From: Eublepharis macularius
Taxonomy: Eukaryota > Chordata > Lepidosauria > Squamata > Eublepharidae
Assembly: GCF_028583425.1 (NCBI RefSeq)
Contig: NC_072791.1
Span: forward strand, 37,207,368-37,271,367
Direction: 5' to 3'
Length of the DNA stretch: 64,000 nt
Below are positions 10,677 through 21,213 of the stretch, piece by piece. The position numbers and the translations under genes were made by a program. Each line of letters opens with the position of its first letter. The stretch's first letter is position 1. A model generated the notes under the pieces. That model was not told where the DNA came from and ran no database searches. It saw nothing but the letters and a program-made list of their open reading frames with translations.

Positions 10677-12673
10677 TTTATTGAATTAATTTGTGCAGGC
10701 TCTTCTGATGTTAGGAAGGGTTTTGTTGTTTCCCCCGTCAGGTAAGTCCAGGAAACCAAATCATACAAATTTTATGTGAATATGTCTGCTAGTTGATGAT
10801 TGTGTGCTCTGCTCTCACATGTTGTGGGGCCTTATCTACAAAACCTTGGAAGAAATTAGGAGTCCAAGTAGAAAAGGAGAAGCAGAAAGGCAACACAAGG
10901 CTTTCAGCCAGTTCACCCCGTCATGTAAGTGCTATACTGGGTGGATGCAAAAGCCTTCCAACACATGTGGTGTTTTGCAAGTAGTGACACAGTCCCCATA
11001 CATGAGCTCTAGATGTGTTTCTGCAAACAACCCATATATAGAACCATAGTGGTGGTGGGAAGTGTTAACTAGCATACAACTGATGGAATTGTGTAAAACA
11101 TTACCAGCTGCATCAGAATGCTCCATGCAGTTACAATGTGCAATAAAGAGTTGGTAAGATACGGCCACACATCTCCTACACAAGCCTCTCTGCAATTAAG
11201 GAGAGGCATTTTTTAAAAAATAGACAGGGCCTATGCAGCACAAATATCAGATGAATGCTGGAGGAAAACAAACAAATTTACAGGCATACATTCAGCATCC
11301 AAAACTAAATACAAGTTGATCAAGAAAAGTATGGTAAATTATCAAAGCATCTGAATGGACTTACACAAGGCCTTGAACTCTTACATATTGGCATTTATCC
11401 TCCCTTTAGCTGGAGCAAGTTCCTCCAGCTTATGGAGACTTCCTCCATCTTAAGTGGCTCCACATCCAACAGAAAACCACTAAGTTGGAGGAAGACTTCA
11501 ATCTTTGCTGGAGCGATAGGCAACATGGCATTCCTTTTTGTGTCAATCTTTTCCTCATGCATCATCATCTGCCCAACTTAAATTTAACTTAGAAGGGTTG
11601 GTCTGTTTCCATCGAAAAGTTGAGAGCATTTCATACGGAATTCAGTGGCTTTTATGCCCATCAGGTTTTACTTTTTTCCTCATGGAGAAAAATCTAATTT
11701 AAGTAATTCAATTAGCTGGGGATAGATGTGAAATCGAGAAACAGCAAAGGGAAAACTTTCATTGACTTTAATGCATTTTGGATTACACTTTCAGTTATTA
11801 GAATATCAATATTGCTTGCAACTCTGGCCAATGTATCATCTCGGCTTGGACTGCTGGAACCAATTGCATTCATTAGTTTGGCCAGACTGGGGCTACAGAA
11901 ATGTGCTTTTAAGAGAAAATAGAAGTGAAGGTTCTGGATGGGAACCGAGAATCCTCATTACAAAAAGCTCATCAGAATTTTTTTTTAATCCCAATTTTGA
12001 TGAGAACATTAAAAGCCTTGAAAATTTCCATACCAGTTTATGGGACGAAGGATGAGGAACAGCAGTGATTCAGAGCGTTTGATGTCCAAAAGTCCCTCAT
12101 TGCCTCTTCCATTTGGTACCAAAATGTACAAAGTTAGGTAAAGGTAACCAACTAAGTTTTAACATGACTTACTCTAATTTTATGAACCACATTATAGTTT
12201 TAAGTTGTATACCTCCTTTCCTTTAGTCTAGTTTAGGCATTCCTACTGATTCACTTTTGAAACATGTGATGTGAACATATCTCATAAACTAGTGGAAGGT
12301 GTAAGAACCAGCATCCCTTGCACATTTCCAAAAGCAAAAGTGGTTAATGTTTGAAGAATGAGGCATTCTTTTCTTTTGCCATGGCATTGGGTTCTTATTG
12401 TACAACCCTGTACAGTACTTCAGCAATATATTTTTTTAAAGATTTAAAAAGCAAAGAGTTACAAAACTGTTTGCAATTAACTTGAAATAGAAAAGATAGC
12501 ACTTTTTTTTAAATTCCATTATATAGTACACCATATAAATTACAGAGTATTCAAATGCACAAACGCATCTGTGTAACATTTATCAAATGTAATTTTGTGT
12601 GTGTGTGAGTAGATTTATTCTCTTTCCTCCAAGTTTTTGCTTCTAGTTGGTGGTGTCTTGCCACCCCTCACTA
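10677..12673 (-). other. FLRT2: Putative FLRT2 3' UTR
   Basis: This is the 2 kb directly after the FLRT2 stop in its direction of transcription. It is AT-rich and free of recognised transposons, unlike the upstream intron, which fits a constrained 3' UTR. Possible poly(A) signals (AATAAA on the minus strand) lie at 12,614-12,619, only 55 bases past the stop, and at 10,677-10,682. The true end cannot be fixed from sequence. Confidence 0.4.
12614..12619 (-). promoter_or_regulatory. Candidate proximal poly(A) signal of FLRT2
   Basis: TTTATT on the plus strand reads AATAAA on the FLRT2 strand. It would give a very short 3' UTR, so a more distal site may be used. Confidence 0.25.
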
Positions 12674-14659
12674 TCACGTATGGCAGTGCTCCAGGTCTGA
12701 GACACCACTGTTGCAATATCGCATATTATTGGGGATGTGGCAGTCTGTGTAGTTAATGCCCCCATTTGGGGTATAAATGGGCTGCAGTCTGAAATCTCCT
12801 TTAAGGAGTTGATCATTATTTAAGGAGACAATCTGAAAGCTGGTTTCTGTCATCTCCAAGATGGAGTTGTCCTTCTTGGTCCCCGCCTCACAGTAGTCGT
12901 CTTTCCGTCGGCCCCGGTTGTATTTCCACTTCTGAGAGGTGTAGCGCCCCTTTTTGTGCATATGCCAGCAGAAGATGCTGAGAAGAACCACCAGCACAAA
13001 CACCACTGCCCCCCCAATTAAGCCTGCCAACAGAAATGGGGAGCCAATGCTATGGGAAGTTGTTTGCTCATGGCTGGAAGCCGTGTTGCTTCCATTGCTT
13101 AGTAGAGAAGCATTGGTGGTACCTTCAGAACAGACAGTGTCCTCACCAGTTCGGTAATTATTAAAATCATCCAAGGGAACCAAGCAAATTCGATATGTGG
13201 ATTTGGGCTCTAGGTTTGTCAAACTTATGTTTTGCCCCTCGTCATGAACTATCCGTTCCTGAATAATGCCTCCTTCCAGACTGTGACCCATTTTAACCCA
13301 GGTAAGTTTGTATGACATCACATAAAAAAGGGTCTGCCAGCTAACTTGTATGCAAGTGTCATTCACAACATGGATGAAGAGTTGAAATCGTTCAAAAACA
13401 GGAGGGGTCACTTTTTCTCCAACATCCCTCTCAGGCACAGTGGGAAGGGTGGATACAGTAGGAGTGAGAGGGGTGTATTTGTTACTTGGGGTTAGAACTG
13501 ATGACGTAGGGGCAACTGTAGTTGGCAGGGATGTAGAGGGGGCTTGGGTAACCAATGACAAATCAGGGGTGGTTGTTGGGCATGGCAACATATTCATGTT
13601 GAGTTCCCTGACGGCCATACCTCGGACATGTTCTGGTCCCTGACACATGAATCCACGAACATTGATGGAGGAGGGAATTAACTTGAGCCATTCAGTGACC
13701 CATTTAATACTGCAATCGCATAGCCAGGGATTATTCCTTGCTGTGAGTTGCTTCAGGTTGTGAAGGTTGTCAAAGACACCTCTGGACAGCATCCGAAGCT
13801 GATTGTTGGAAATATCAAGTCGCTCCAGCTGGTGGAGATTGGAAAAGGCTGAAAGTGGTATGTGTGATATCTGGTTATCCTGTAGATAAAGCCTCAGTAG
13901 ATTTGTACCTGGGAGTTCAGGGGGAGGGTATGTTAGTGAATTCCGTACTATAGAGAATTCTTTGAGTTTGGATAGGTGGCTGAAAGTGCCATCTGCAATT
14001 CCTTTGTTGGTAAGGAGGTTGCCGTCCACTATAAGACGCTCCAAGCTTGTGAGATTCTGGAAGGCCATGTCAGATATGATGGCAATTCGGTTTTCATCAA
14101 CTCGTAGTTCTTGTAAGTCCACTGGAAGGCCAACTGGTACACTGCTCAAGTGGTTCTTGGACAAGAAAAGAAGCTTGAGGCTAACAGCTTCTCGGAATGC
14201 TCCATCCTCAACACCTACAGTAGAGATGGAATTGTCATCCAGATGCAACTCTTCCAGTTTCAAGAGCTGTGCGAGAGCAGCCCGAGAAATAGTCTGGATG
14301 TTGTTTTCCTGCAAATGGAGAACCCTAACATTCTTCGGCAGATTCATAGGGAACTCATCCAGTTGGTTGCCATACAGGTAGACAGTGTGCACAGACTGGA
14401 CATTGTGCAGCTCTGCAGGAAATCCAGCATTATTAATTTGGTTATTGTGGAGGTAGAGTACGGTTACACCCTCCGGTATTCCAAGAGGCACTGAGGTCAA
14501 GCTTCGTTCATTACAATAGACAAAGTTTCGGTCACAGCGGCACACACTTGGACAGGCCAGAACTTTGGAAAACTGCATGTAGAGCCCAAGGGAAAACACA
14601 AGCCACGACTTCAAGAAAGCAACCCTGTCCATGGACCACATTCTAGTCCACAGGCCCAT
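12674..14659 (-). CDS. FLRT2: FLRT2, fibronectin leucine-rich transmembrane protein 2 (complete coding exon)
   Basis: The single uninterrupted frame encodes 661 residues. Order: signal peptide (about 1-35, hydrophobic core LKSWLVFSLGLYMQF), an LRR N-cap with Cys 36, 40, 42 and 49, ten leucine-rich repeats (about 65-310), an LRR C-cap with Cys 314, 316, 339 and 360, a Thr/Pro/Ser-rich linker (361-418), a fibronectin III domain (about 420-515), N-glycosylation sequons at 202, 433, 477, 516 and 522, one membrane span (541-564) and a conserved cytoplasmic tail. The LRR block and tail match vertebrate FLRT2 almost residue for residue as I recall it. The signal peptide, linker and FN3 domain vary most. 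Family knowledge: FLRT2 is a cell-surface adhesion and repulsion molecule that binds UNC5 receptors and latrophilins and acts in axon guidance and neuronal migration. The start has a purine at -3 and G at +4, and MGL matches the known N terminus. FLRT genes carry the whole coding sequence in one exon, as here. An Asn at about 500-501 looks like a one-residue insertion. Confidence 0.97.
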   Translation of the reverse strand: MGLWTRMWSMDRVAFLKSWLVFSLGLYMQFSKVLACPSVCRCDRNFVYCNERSLTSVPLGIPEGVTVLYLHNNQINNAGFPAELHNVQSVHTVYLYGNQLDEFPMNLPKNVRVLHLQENNIQTISRAALAQLLKLEELHLDDNSISTVGVEDGAFREAVSLKLLFLSKNHLSSVPVGLPVDLQELRVDENRIAIISDMAFQNLTSLERLIVDGNLLTNKGIADGTFSHLSKLKEFSIVRNSLTYPPPELPGTNLLRLYLQDNQISHIPLSAFSNLHQLERLDISNNQLRMLSRGVFDNLHNLKQLTARNNPWLCDCSIKWVTEWLKLIPSSINVRGFMCQGPEHVRGMAVRELNMNMLPCPTTTPDLSLVTQAPSTSLPTTVAPTSSVLTPSNKYTPLTPTVSTLPTVPERDVGEKVTPPVFERFQLFIHVVNDTCIQVSWQTLFYVMSYKLTWVKMGHSLEGGIIQERIVHDEGQNISLTNLEPKSTYRICLVPLDDFNNYRTGEDTVCSEGTTNASLLSNGSNTASSHEQTTSHSIGSPFLLAGLIGGAVVFVLVVLLSIFCWHMHKKGRYTSQKWKYNRGRRKDDYCEAGTKKDNSILEMTETSFQIVSLNNDQLLKGDFRLQPIYTPNGGINYTDCHIPNNMRYCNSGVSDLEHCHT

Positions 14660-14846
14660 TTCTAACTCAAAAAAACAAAAATATCGAAAAAGGAAAATAA
14701 AACAGTAGCAAAAAAATAAAAAGGAAAATAGATTTTGTGTTTACGTCCTGTGTGCAGATGAGTGGTGAAGTTCTAGAGGCTAACTGTAAAATAATCCTTA
14801 TACAATTGGACTGCCTCCCACTCTGGCTAGAAAATGTGCTGCCTTA

Positions 14847-14882
14847 TTAGCCAGGCTTACACACTCTACTGTCTCTCTCCAT
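14847..14882 (-). promoter_or_regulatory. Upstream ORF of 11 codons in the FLRT2 leader
   Basis: An ATG at 14,882 encodes MERDSRVCKPG and then TAA. It is the last upstream ATG before the FLRT2 start. Confidence 0.3.
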
Positions 14883-14894
14883 GTATGCCAAATG

Positions 14895-15044
14895 TCAGGA
14901 AAACTGTGTCTTCTGAAGTTGGCCAATAGTTAAGGTTAGGTACCAAACGCTGACTGAAGACGGAATGGCCAGATTAGAACTTCCTTTCACTGTGGTCTGG
15001 GTGGTGATGACAACACACTCAGTTTTCTTCAGTCTGCCGGACAT
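14895..15044 (-). promoter_or_regulatory. Upstream ORF of 49 codons in the FLRT2 leader
   Basis: An ATG at 15,044 opens a 49-residue frame (starting MSGRLKKTECVV) that ends in TGA at 14,895, well before the main ATG. Nothing in the peptide is recognisable. It overlaps the 9-codon uORF in another frame. If translated it could dampen FLRT2 translation. Confidence 0.35.
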
Positions 15045-15048
15045 TCAT
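15019..15048 (-). promoter_or_regulatory. Upstream ORF of 9 codons in the FLRT2 leader
   Basis: The first ATG after the acceptor (15,048) encodes MNVRQTEEN and then TGA. It starts 4 bases before the 49-codon uORF in a different frame. Confidence 0.35.
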
Positions 15049-15075
15049 TTCAGCTTGAAGCAGGATTTGTGAAAT

Positions 15076-15100
15076 CTGTGAAGAGAAAGAAAAGAAATTA
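15076..15100 (-). promoter_or_regulatory. Splice acceptor of the FLRT2 coding exon
   Basis: On the minus strand a pyrimidine tract reads into TTTCTTTCTCTTCACAG and then ATTTCACAAATCC. This is a strong 3' splice site (AG at 15,077-15,076), placing the first exonic base at 15,075. It implies at least one untranslated exon upstream, beyond or within the rest of the window. I could not identify that exon. Confidence 0.75.
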
Positions 15101-16097
15101 TGTGGCATTGTTACATGACAAACATCCCGTGCGCAGAAACCCAATACATGTATGAAATTGTACTGTACATAATTCAGAGTAGCTCTCTCTCCTTTTGCTT
15201 AAAGAAGTAACAATACAAATCACCACAGAGATCAACATTGGTGATTGGTCCCCATGCTGCTTATATGATAATGATTTCAGCTTATAGCAAATAGATATCC
15301 TAGGCTGCATAGGTGTCACGAAAAGTGGGAGCAATGGAATGTCCTGTTTGTGTACCGTCTTTTAGGACGGTGTAATTTTCTTTGTTCTAAGCAGGGCTTT
15401 TGGGTTTTGCCTGAATCTTCTGACTGGTTTATCAGAGGTCAGAAGAACACCTTCTCTGGTGGTCTTCAGAAACACTCATAGAGCAGTTCGCTTCCAGAGG
15501 ACTTTTTTATGTTTATGAGAACACAGTATTTATTAGGCACTGGTGAATATTGTTTGACAAGTAGATCTATTTTATTTTAATGACTGTTTTATCGTTAGCC
15601 TTAGTAACATATTCATGTTTAAGACTCCTTAAGCCCCCTTTTCTGGCATGGAGCCTATGAATGAGTTCCATGCACCTTAGTAACCTTCTCCATACAGCAT
15701 ACTTCTTCTTCCACTAAAACTTCTACTAAAACAAGATCAGTGGTTTTCATTGGGCCCTTGCACAAATGGAAGTTTTAGTAGAAGAGAAAAAGTGCTCTGA
15801 GGCAAAGACTACATTGAGTTCATAGAAGTGAAAACTTCGGGATGAAAAATGGGGTATAAGTAGTTTAAATAAATAAATGAGAAATACCCATGATGCACTG
15901 GGAAACCAAGACGTTTTGTGGGGTTTTTTTTTTTACTTTTTACTTTAAATTTGAAATTGTAACACATTTAGAATGGAGGATCTTGAAACAAACCAACAAA
16001 TATAACTTACTATACAAAGACATAGATCTTTTGCATTCTTGTAAAAATGGAAGATTTTACAATTAAGCATTTGTCAGCAGTACATAGTATTGTCAGT
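15101..16097. other. FLRT2 upstream intron, unique part
   Basis: No exon or clear repeat is seen apart from a decayed AATAAATAAATGA tail near 15,865. Inferred intronic from the acceptor at 15,076. Confidence 0.5.
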
Positions 16098-16301
16098 TAG
16101 GTTTGCCAGCTTTGGGTTGGGGAATACCTAGAGATCTGGAGGGTGGAGCCTAAGGAAGGCAGGGTTTGGGGAGAGACCTCAGCAGGGTATAATGCCATAG
16201 AGTCCACCCTCCTGAGTAGCCATTTTCTTCAGTAGAACTTATCTCTGTTGCCTGGAGATCAATTGGAATTCCAGGAGATCTCCAGCCACCACTTGGAAGT
16301 A
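16098..16301 (+). mobile_element. MITE A copy 1 (hAT-like short element)
   Basis: It starts TAGGTTTGCCAGC and follows the family order: GGGGAATACCTAGAGAT, GGAGCCTAAGG, GGGTATAATGCCATAG, AGTCCACCCTCC, GCCATTTTCT, CCTGGAGATCAATTGGAATT, GGAGATCTCCAGCC. It stops at ACCACTTGGAAGT without the right terminus, so it is truncated. Confidence 0.75.
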
Positions 16302-16324
16302 TAAATATGTGTGTATGTATATAT

Positions 16325-16545
16325 TTGGTGGTGGAGAATGCCATCAAGTCATAGCTGACTTATGGTGATCCCTTGGTGGGGTTTTCATGGCAATAGACTA
16401 ACAAAGGTAGTTTGCCATTGCCTGCCTCTGCAACCCTGGTTTTCACTGGAGGACTCCCATTCAATTACTAACGAAGGATGACCCTGCTTAGCTTCCGCAA
16501 TCCAATGAGATCTGGTTTGCCCGGGTTATTGAGGTCAGGGCATTT
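16325..16545 (-). repeat. 5S rRNA-derived SINE
   Basis: Near 16,456-16,515 the minus strand contains the 5S rRNA-like blocks (TTGCGGAAGCTAAGCAGGGT and a diverged GAATGGGAGTC). The body matches 26,937-27,145 closely (AAGTCATAGCTGACTTATGG, GGGGTTTTCATGGCAA, GTAGTTTGCCATTGCCTG). Confidence 0.8.
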
Positions 16546-17194
16546 ATTTATTTACAAATGAACATATAATAAAAATGTCAGTATATATTTGTAATATATC
16601 CTGTATAATGGTGACCCACTTCCACACCTTTATCTCTTTGCCCTGTTCCTGTTAAACTGCTATGAGGGTGAGAAGGGCTGGACAATTTTCACATTTTCAC
16701 CTGGAAAAGAGACCCCCCCCCACACACACACACATCCTTAGGAACAGTGATGGTGACTAGCGCTAGGCCCCCCTGCTGCACCTGAGGAAGCCGTGCCTTT
16801 ATGATTCAAGCAGTCTAACCAGCCACCACCACCAACTCACATGTTTGCAAGCCTTGCAGTTAAAATACCAAGAAAAAAAGGACAAATACATACTGCTGGT
16901 GGGACCAATGGAAAATATCAGGCAATTAAATGAGAGTACAGATGTCCCAAAAGATGGGTATCATGCTGACAATACAAAGTTCGTTATGGAAATGACAGAA
17001 ATATTTTTATTACAACATTCAACTAAAAACTTTGGGAATCAGGGCCTTCTATATGCCTCCATGAAATCACATCAAGCCCTCTGTTAGATCACGACTGTTG
17101 TACTCCTGCACAGTTAGATTGCATACATCTCACTAAGGTGAGTTAGGTTAGAGCCAACAAGAGCAGGATCATAGTTGGTGGTATCAACTGAGCT
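16546..17194. other. Intronic stretch, nothing recognised
   Basis: It contains a short C/CA run (16,712-16,734). No ORF is credible. Confidence 0.5.
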
Positions 17195-17395
17195 TGGTTA
17201 GAGTGCAGAACTAGAAGAGAGAAGGCCAGGATCCATATCCTCACTCACCACTGAAAATCACTTTGTGACCTTTGGTCTCTCTCTCTCCCTTGGCCTTAAC
17301 TACCTTGGAAGATTGTTATGAGGATAAAATGCGGAAAGCTATGTATACTGCTCCATACCTTTTGGAATAAAAGTGGGATAAAGATCTAGAAGAAA
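17195..17395 (+). repeat. tRNA-derived SINE, old copy
   Basis: Head GGTTAGAGTGCAGAACTAGA, then box B-like CAGGATCCATATCC, CTTTGTGACCTTTGGTCTCT, GATTGTTATGAGGATAAAAT, and a GTGGGATAAAGAT tail. This is the same order as 33,288-33,530. Confidence 0.65.
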
Positions 17396-19289
17396 AGGAA
17401 AATGGCTAGATTCATGTGGCTTTCATGCTTTTCCCTACACCAATGATTTCTCTTCCCCCCATATGAAACTGGTAACGTTTGCAGAAGTCCTTAATTTTAT
17501 TCTCTCTCCCTGGGATCCTTTATTATTTAGTGCCTTACAGCATACTGAGTTACAGTGGTTATGAAAGATCTCACCCTTGATAATTTATTTGCATTTTAGT
17601 AATGCTCCTATTACTTGTATTTAAATACATTCATTTTAAATGATGGTGTTAGCTTGTCCCAAAAACTCTTATTTAATCTAGGAAAGTAGTGAGAAAAGAC
17701 ATGATCGAATGAACTCTCACTGTTTCTCTCTGAACTGCAGGTTAATACTTTTCAAGACTTCATAAGGTGCTACATTCACCCAGAAACATGGTGAGAGTCT
17801 TTTTAAGTACACAAAATATAACTTTATACAGAATAAACAAGGAAAGCAATACAAGTCCTACCACAGTGTTTCTTAGCTGCTTGACCAGCAAGCTTACCAA
17901 AGCCAATAGTAAAATGTGGACTGGAGCTACTGCAGATTTGGGCAATTTGGAACTATAATAAAACATGAAATGGACTTCTGAATATTATACATTTCATCCA
18001 AATTGTAGCTGGGGACAGGGCACTCTTCATGCCTAGCTCCTGTTTCCGGCCACCCACTCATGAGGCCAGCAAGAGAAAAAATAATGTTAAAAAAAAAGCC
18101 ATCACATTCCAGGAAAAACCTGAAACTGACATCATTCCACTCAATGAATTCCTAGAAACTCTATGGCTCTACCACTGAATTTCCAGGAATTCCTAGAAGT
18201 TACATCATGTCATCACCAACAGTTCCCCCACTTCCCTGCCTCCTGGACTCCCACCATTTGCCAGGTCATGGCAGCCATAATTGTAGCCCTTTTCAGCCAT
18301 TACATTTTACCACACAAAGAACACACAACACACAATCCTTCTAATACATGTGATCACAATTTTTTTTCTGAAAAGCGCAAAGCGCATATTTTGCCTTCAG
18401 GATATGTGAAGCCTGGAAAACCAGGGTTCTAGTATGTTGTACTGAGGCTGAAAATACAAACATTTTCCTGTTCACACAAAATGTGATCAAACATATCAGG
18501 AAGATTGCATATAACATTTTCTTCCCAAACATGTGTTAAAAGTTTAAAACTTCATAACTGGAAAGAGCTTGTATTAAATGAAAAAGTTTACTATAAAACA
18601 CCAAGGGAAACCATTAGGAAAATAAAATGATTTTTAAAAATGATCTATTTTCAGTAGTAGCAGCAGCATTTGTCTTTTAGCACTTTGTAAAAGACTGTAT
18701 GTGGTTACAGGGCCAAAGGGAGATCTAACAACACATATATTTCTCAGGTCCAGTGCACAATATATATGGAACTGCTGCTCTTGAAGTTTCCACATGGGCT
18801 TTGAATTTCATTAATTGCAGCAAGGAGAAAACATGTTGGATCTTTATAGGAAAACATGCACAAAGATTATTGGGTCTGTTCAAAGAGTTAATCAAGAACC
18901 AACCGCAAGCACTTACAAGTCTTTGATTCAAAAACGTCAGATCAAAAAAGTCTTGCACTATGTTATCAGGCCTCCCAATGGAACATCTGATTCTTTCCTA
19001 AACTGTGTGCCCCAGAGCTCCATGAGAAACAGAAGGATTAGCTAATGCACTGGTCAAGGATTTACTCTCTTACAAGCATCTCCTTTGCAGAGGAACAGTT
19101 TTTTTTCAGTTATGTAAGTCAGCATAATACGCAGAGAAGCCTGGTCAGGATTACATTGTAATGCAGGCTCCATGTGACAGTTTATCTTCTTTTACTACGA
19201 CCAGACTTTCTTATAAATCATGCTACCTGGATCAATCATAACCATTTTTTAAAAGTGAAAATCTTTAAAACGGGGCTTCATAATCTTCA
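17396..19289. other. Intronic stretch, nothing recognised
   Basis: No supported gene or repeat. The longest frames (18163-18432, 18815-19045) have no recognisable domain. Confidence 0.5.
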
Positions 19290-19297
19290 TTTTAGGA

Positions 19298-19712
19298 TAG
19301 GGCTGCCAGATCCTTCAGTGGGGGCAGGGGATCCCCTGCTCCAAGCCTCTGGCCCCACTGCCACTCACCTGGCCGGCGAGGGAGAAGGCCTCCCAGATGC
19401 TCTCCTGGCACTGCACGACAACATCAGTTCCAGGAGTGATGTCTTCGTTCAGGTCCTGGGACCGCTCCTGTGCTTTGCACTAGGCCAATTTGGGACCCAA
19501 ATGGGTCAATTCTTTAAGACTTTGCCTGAGGCAAAGCGTGGGAGCGTTCCCAGGGCCTGAATAATGACATTGCTCCCAGAACCTGTGTGATGATGTCACT
19601 GCTGGAAGTGATGTTATCATGCCACGCCGGGAGTGCATGTGCAAGGAGAGTAAAAAGGTGAGTGCCAGGTTCCTCCTTCCCATTGGGAGGGTAAGGGGAC
19701 CTGGAAACTCTG
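19298..19712 (+). mobile_element. 'ATGACATCA' hAT-like element, complete with TSD
   Basis: An 8-bp duplication TTTTAGGA flanks 415 bp (19,290-19,297 and 19,713-19,720). The ends TAGGGCTGCCAGAT and GGACCTGGAAACTCTG are imperfect inverted repeats. The body has the family marks: GGGATCCCCTGCTCC, CCACTCACCTGGC, and paired GTGATGATGTCACT / GGAAGTGATGTTATCAT. It encodes no transposase, so it is non-autonomous. Two frames of 67-128 codons across it are chance. Confidence 0.8.
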
Positions 19713-19805
19713 TTTTAGGACAATATTGAAAAATAGTAGTGGGCTATCTCATTACAACAACACTGTATGTGAAGTATATGAAAAAAAATTGGAAAGAAAT
19801 CCTAC

Positions 19806-20016
19806 TAGAGTTACCGACTCAAGATTGGGAAATTCCTGGAGATTTGGGGGGTTGAGGCTGGGGATGGCAGGTTTGGGAGGAAATAGAGAGGGTATAATGC
19901 CATAAAGCCTACCCCTCAAAGCAGCCATTTTATCCAGGCGAACAGATCTCTGTAGCCTGGTGAGCAATCATAATTCCAAGAGATCTCCAGGACCTGCCTG
20001 GAGGTTGGCAACCATA
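19806..20016 (+). mobile_element. MITE A copy 2
   Basis: Left end TAGAGTTACCGAC and right end GGAGGTTGGCAACCATA are near-complementary. The body has GGGAAATTCCTGGAGATTTG and GGGTATAATGCCATAAAG. Flanks AATCCTAC and AACTCTAG are only a weak 8-bp match, so the TSD has decayed or is chance. Confidence 0.8.
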
Positions 20017-20551
20017 AACTCTAGTAGTGGGAGGGGGCTTATCTGCCTTCTCCACTTTAAAACAAAATATATTGAATGGGTTCAAACATTCATTTGCCTC
20101 CAGTAATGGACAACTTCTTACTCAATAGAGCAAAATGTTCTGATTTCTGTTCAGAAATTTCTTTTAATTGCCATTAAAACAGGATGTGGACAAATCTGGT
20201 TTGTCCCATTTAGAAACTAAATCTAATGTTCTGTGATGAATAAATACCACTGCACAGAAAGACTAGACTAAGATTCCTTCCACAAACCAAGATTCTAAAT
20301 CAGAAAATGGAGTACAGTTCTGATTGTCATATCTCGAAAAAAGATATTGCAAAGCTGGACAAACTGAAAAAGAAGGACAACCAAATCAATTAAGAGGTCG
20401 GAGCACCTTTCCAATAAGGAAATGCTAAAGAGTCTGGAACTTCTTTAGTTTAGAAAAAGGCTCTAAAGGGGGCCATGATAGAGGATCATAAAAATTATGC
20501 ATGCAATTGAGAGACTGGGTAGACAATGCTTCCCCCCCCTTTTCCATAAAT
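20017..20551. other. Intronic stretch, nothing recognised
   Basis: 20,320-20,520 has wording of an old LINE (AAGAGTCTGGAACTTCTTTAG, AGAGGATCATAAAAATTATG, GCATGCAATTGAGAGACTGG). I cannot assign it firmly. Confidence 0.35.
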
Positions 20552-20561
20552 ACTAGACCTC

Positions 20562-20760
20562 AGAACAGCAGGATTTGAGTCCATCTTAAGAGACTAACAA
20601 CATTTTCAGGGTATAAGCTTTAAAGAGTCGGAGCTCCCTTCTTCAAACACCAGTTCTGACTCTCGAAAGCTTGTACCCTGAAAATTTAGTTAGTGCTGAA
20701 GGCACCACTGGACTCAAATCCTGCTGTTCTACTGCAGGCCAACATGGCTACCCACCTAAA
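20562..20760. mobile_element. Inverted-dimer insertion of a short retroelement tail with a 10-bp TSD
   Basis: ACTAGACCTC flanks the insert on both sides (20,552-20,561 and 20,761-20,770). The left half (20,562-20,637) is a minus-strand copy, and the right half (20,657-20,760) a plus-strand copy, of the repeat reading GAAAGCTTGTACCCTGAAAA ... TGGACTCAAATCCTGCTGTT. Arms such as CAGCAGGATTTGAGTCCA and TGGACTCAAATCCTGCTG pair exactly. The architecture copies the palindrome at 6014-6318. A single-orientation copy of the same repeat lies at 45,894-46,010. Confidence 0.7.
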
Positions 20761-20810
20761 ACTAGACCTCTGAGGCACCCAACGAAGCAGATGGGCAATA
20801 GGTCCAGAGC

Positions 20811-21005
20811 TAGGGTTGCCAGGTCCCTTGACTCCCCCAGTGAGAGATTGGGAGCCCGGCACTTACCCTGCTGCGACCCTTAATTCTTTCTTTGTGTGGG
20901 TGGCTCCCTGCTTGTGTGATGACATCACTTCCGGGAAGTGATGTCATCATGTGGATCAAAAGGGTGGTCCCACAGGTCAAAGGACGCTCCCACACTCACT
21001 GAGGG
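20811..21005 (+). mobile_element. 'ATGACATCA' hAT-like element, right end missing
   Basis: Starts TAGGGTTGCCAGGTCCCTTG and carries the family palindrome at 20,917-20,949 (16-bp arms around one G). No GGCAACCCTA end follows, so it is truncated on the right. Confidence 0.75.
20917..20949. promoter_or_regulatory. Palindrome with back-to-back CRE-like and ETS-like half sites
   Basis: TGATGACATCACTTCC, then G, then its exact reverse complement. TGACATCA resembles a CRE/ATF site and CACTTCCGG an ETS site. It belongs to the repeat above. Any binding is inferred. Confidence 0.35.
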
Positions 21006-21213
21006 GCATGATTTAGGCGGACTGATCCAGCTGGGCTCTCATGTTCTTAGAATCTAAGAATCCCAATTTGCAGGTGCAAAACTAATTCAGAATAATTTAT
21101 GCATTTTAATTCATAAATCATGGGTAACCAGAGGTAGTATCTAAATGGGATTCCCTGAATTACAAGGGACAGAAGGGAAAGCAAGGCACTTGTAGAAGTT
21201 CAGCAAAACCCAA

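Larger units (their letters stand above)
14660..15075 (-). other. FLRT2: FLRT2 5' UTR part of the coding exon
   Basis: This is the leader between the inferred splice acceptor and the ATG. It holds three short upstream ORFs and ends in a T-rich tract just before the start codon. No repeat is seen in it. Confidence 0.7.

Noticed and set aside
13962..14381. 139-codon ORF on the plus strand within FLRT2
   Set aside because: It is the antisense of the leucine-rich repeat coding region. Long antisense frames are expected there, and it has no domain of its own.
16325..16545. Possible 5S rRNA gene or pseudogene
   Set aside because: The 5S-like part is short, and the same 5S-plus-body structure recurs at 1495 and 26,937, once with a TSD. 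This marks a SINE rather than an rRNA gene.
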